From Alphaproteobacteria bacterium (lineage in GTDB: Bacteria; Pseudomonadota; Alphaproteobacteria; Micavibrionales; Micavibrionaceae), in NCBI GenBank assembly GCA_030427765.1, contig JAUICS010000093.1, positions 1 through 6,061 on the forward strand: a stretch of DNA of 6,061 bases. The letters run 5' to 3'. The notes beneath the pieces are model-generated. The model had not been told where the DNA came from. It did no database searches and worked only from the letters and a program-made list of their open reading frames with translations. This document shows positions 3,726-6,061 of the stretch, in pieces. Each line of letters starts with the position of its first letter. Positions within the stretch are counted from its first letter, which is position 1. The translations under genes and the position numbers were made by a program.

Positions 3726-6061
3726 ATGACCGATTCTACCGGACAAGCACAGGAATTTCCAACCATCGCATTAGAAGACGAAATGCGTCAATCCTACCTT
3801 GATTACGCGATGAGCGTGATTGTAAGCCGTGCATTGCCCGATGTTCGTGATGGTCTTAAGCCGGTGCACCGCCGTATCCTTTATGCGATGAAGGAAGGTG
3901 GATACACCTCCGATAAGCCATACAAAAAATCCGCCCGGATTGTCGGGGATGTTATGGGGCAATATCACCCGCATGGTGATAGCGCGATTTATGATGCCCT
4001 TGTGCGTATGGCACAGGATTTCTCAATGCGCCTGCCTCTTATTGACGGGCAAGGTAACTTTGGTTCTATGGACGGTGACCCGCCCGCGGCGATGCGTTAT
4101 ACCGAGGCCCGTATGGAAAAGGCGGCGGAGGCCCTTCTTGACGATATCGACAAAGAAACCGTTGATTTCCGCCCGAACTATGACGAAACACAAAGCGAAC
4201 CAGTTGTTCTACCGGCGCGTGTTCCAAACCTGTTGGTAAATGGTGCCGGCGGTATTGCCGTTGGTATGGCGACAAATATTCCACCGCATAACCTTGGTGA
4301 GGTTATTGATGGGTGCTGTGCCGTTATGGACAATCCCGATATTGAATATCCGGAACTTCTGCAAATCATTCCTGGCCCGGACTTCCCAACCGGTGGTCAG
4401 ATTTTGGGTAAAGCCGGTATCCGTTCCGCCTACTACACCGGAAACGGTTCTGTTGTTATGCGTGCGAAGACGCGTTTTGAAGAACTACGTGAACGTACGC
4501 AGGCAATTATTGTCGAGGAAGTTCCGTATCAGGTTAACAAAGGCCGCTTGCTTGAGCGCCTTGGCGAAGTTGCACGTGAAAAAATTGTCGAAGGTATTCG
4601 TGAAATTCGCGATGAATCCGACCGTGACGGCGTGCGTGTTGTTATCGAACTGAAACGTGAAGCGAACGAAGATGTCGTTTTAAACCAGCTCTTTAAGTAT
4701 ACGCCGCTGCAAACGTCCTTCGGTTGTAACATTGTGGCGCTGGACAACGGCCGCCCGAAAACATTGTTACTGAAAGAAATTCTGGAAGCCTTCCTGAAAT
4801 TCCGTGAAGAAGTTATTACACGCCGGACAATATACGAACTCGGCAAAGCACGTGATCGTGCCCATGTATTGGCCGGTCTGGCCGTGGCCGTGGCCAATAT
4901 TGACGAAATTATTGCCATCGTCCGGAACGCCCCGAACCCAGAAGATGCAAAACAGGGCCTTCTTGCCAAACGTTGGCCGGCGATGGACGTTGCCCCGCTG
5001 ATCGAATTGATTGACGATCCTGAATACCCGCTGCATGAAGACGGCACGTACCAGATGTCCGAAATTCAGGCAAAGGCGATTCTTGATTTGCGCCTGCACC
5101 GCCTTACAGGGCTTGAGCGTGACAAGATTGGTGACGAACTGAAAGAGATCACCGATAAAATTAAAGAATACCTCGAAATTCTCGGCAGTAAGGAGCGTTT
5201 ATACGAAGTCCTGCGCGAAGAGTTGTTGGACATCAAAGAACGTTTTGCCACACCACGTCGAACCGAACTTCTTGATGCCGAGTTCGAGCAGGATATCGAA
5301 GACCTTATCCAGCGCGAAGACATGGTTGTTACCATTACGCATGGCGGTTACATCAAACGTGTGCCGCTTGCGACATACCGTGCGCAGCGGCGCGGTGGTA
5401 AAGGACGTTCCGGTATGAATATGAAGGATGAGGATTTTGTATCCGAATTGTTTGTATCGAGCACGCATACACCATTCCTGTTCTTTACATCCCGCGGGAT
5501 TGTTCACCGTAAGAAGGTCTACGAATTGCCGCTTGGGAACCCGCAATCGCGCGGTAAGGCCATGATTAACCTTCTACCACTCGAAGAAAATGAAAATGTG
5601 ACGGTTGTCATGCGCCTCCCTGAAGAGGATGAGGAGCAGCTTGAGCAGTACGACATTGTATTCTGCACAAGTCACGGAAGCGTGCGCCGGAATAAACTTT
5701 CCGACTTCAAAAACATCCGTTCAAACGGCCTGATTGCCATGAAACTGGATGAAGGTGAACGTCTTGTGTCCGTTAAGACATGCCGTGAGGATCAGGATAT
5801 TATGCTGGCCACACGCAAGGGTAAGGCCATCCGTTTCAAGGTCGATGACATTCGTGTGTTTGCCGGACGAACATCAACCGGTGTTCGCGGCATAAAACTG
5901 GCCAAAGGTGATGAAGTTATTTCAATGTCCATCATTGAACGCAGAGATGTCGATAACGAAGACCAAATGGTTCTAAATGTTTCGGCCAAAGGGTTTGGTA
6001 AACGGACCTCCACCAGTGAGTACCGTACAATCGGCCGTGGCGGTCAAGGGGTTGTCAACAT
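3726..6061 (+). CDS. gyrA: DNA gyrase subunit A (C-terminal end cut by window edge)
   Basis: GyrA is the breakage-reunion subunit of gyrase; as A2B2 with GyrB it introduces negative supercoils using ATP. The frame is open for 778 codons to the right edge, of roughly 900 expected. The winged-helix region holds the catalytic tyrosine Tyr125 in AAMRYTE (E. coli Tyr122). The quinolone-determining region reads [10 protein letters not shown], with Ser86 and Asp90 at E. coli positions 83 and 87, so the residues are of the susceptible type. The coiled-coil gate region carries an insertion around 400-450 that I associate with alphaproteobacterial GyrA. The GyrA-box QRRGGKG (554-560), which separates GyrA from ParC, begins the beta-pinwheel C-terminal domain. 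The ribosome site is weak (GTGAG, nine bases before ATG), but MTDSTGQ...[36 protein letters not shown] fits the family start. The gene is probably transcribed from its own promoter at 3635-3663. Confidence 0.98.
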   Translation, partial: MTDSTGQAQEFPTIALEDEMRQSYLDYAMSVIVSRALPDVRDGLKPVHRRILYAMKEGGYTSDKPYKKSARIVGDVMGQYHPHGDSAIYDALVRMAQDFSMRLPLIDGQGNFGSMDGDPPAAMRYTEARMEKAAEALLDDIDKETVDFRPNYDETQSEPVVLPARVPNLLVNGAGGIAVGMATNIPPHNLGEVIDGCCAVMDNPDIEYPELLQIIPGPDFPTGGQILGKAGIRSAYYTGNGSVVMRAKTRFEELRERTQAIIVEEVPYQVNKGRLLERLGEVAREKIVEGIREIRDESDRDGVRVVIELKREANEDVVLNQLFKYTPLQTSFGCNIVALDNGRPKTLLLKEILEAFLKFREEVITRRTIYELGKARDRAHVLAGLAVAVANIDEIIAIVRNAPNPEDAKQGLLAKRWPAMDVAPLIELIDDPEYPLHEDGTYQMSEIQAKAILDLRLHRLTGLERDKIGDELKEITDKIKEYLEILGSKERLYEVLREELLDIKERFATPRRTELLDAEFEQDIEDLIQREDMVVTITHGGYIKRVPLATYRAQRRGGKGRSGMNMKDEDFVSELFVSSTHTPFLFFTSRGIVHRKKVYELPLGNPQSRGKAMINLLPLEENENVTVVMRLPEEDEEQLEQYDIVFCTSHGSVRRNKLSDFKNIRSNGLIAMKLDEGERLVSVKTCREDQDIMLATRKGKAIRFKVDDIRVFAGRTSTGVRGIKLAKGDEVISMSIIERRDVDNEDQMVLNVSAKGFGKRTSTSEYRTIGRGGQGVVN

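Noticed and set aside
3978..3995. Quinolone-resistance mutation in GyrA
   Set aside because: Ser and Asp are present at the positions equivalent to E. coli 83 and 87, so no resistance change is seen.
4866..4896. Tandem GGCCGT repeats in gyrA
   Set aside because: They encode the [11 protein letters not shown] helix that is conserved in GyrA (E. coli has ALAIALANID at this place), so protein sequence explains them.
4529..5047. Long minus-strand open frame inside gyrA
   Set aside because: The plus strand is uninterrupted, conserved GyrA; the minus-strand product is Ser/Arg-rich as expected from a shadow of a coding frame.

Overview
The window reads as a stretch of alphaproteobacterial chromosome of moderate GC content. 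The UvrA sequence just after the signature [13 protein letters not shown], and the GyrA insertion around residues 400-450 ([18 protein letters not shown], then [18 protein letters not shown]), are forms I associate with Alphaproteobacteria. The order uvrA (divergent), ssb, gyrA is a common arrangement in that class. This assignment rests on memory of those families, not on a search.

Layout: (1) Positions 1-652, minus strand: the N-terminal 217 codons of uvrA, cut by the left edge. (2) Positions 715-1104, minus strand: a small single-pass membrane protein of unknown function, lying just upstream of uvrA in the same direction. (3) Positions 1105-1324: a 220-bp divergent intergenic region with an inverted repeat, a weak promoter candidate and a near-match to the alphaproteobacterial LexA box. 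(4) Positions 1325-1828, plus: ssb, complete. (5) Positions 1845-2396, plus: a secreted DUF2059-like protein 16 bp behind ssb. (6) Positions 2397-2519: a compact regulatory region with a good sigma70-type promoter, a palindrome in its spacer and flanking 11-bp direct repeats. (7) Positions 2520-3572, plus: a 350-residue unrecognised protein with a long charged, probably disordered N-terminal third and a folded C-terminal part. (8) Positions 3573-3725: intergenic region with a candidate gyrA promoter and repeated ACGCCAT half-sites. (9) Positions 3726-6061, plus: the first 778 codons of gyrA, cut by the right edge.

Three genes belong to DNA maintenance: UvrA finds bulky lesions, SSB protects exposed single strands, and GyrA with GyrB removes positive supercoils. 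The three others (membrane protein, DUF2059-like protein, 350-residue protein) sit between them and have no role that can be read from the sequence. I found no mobile element, CRISPR array, tRNA or rRNA, and no clear intrinsic terminator. Nothing here amounts to a demonstrated new system. The most unusual items are the 350-residue orphan with its own elaborate promoter, the possibly leaderless uvrA start, and an 8-mer (TGCATATA) that recurs at three gene 5' ends.
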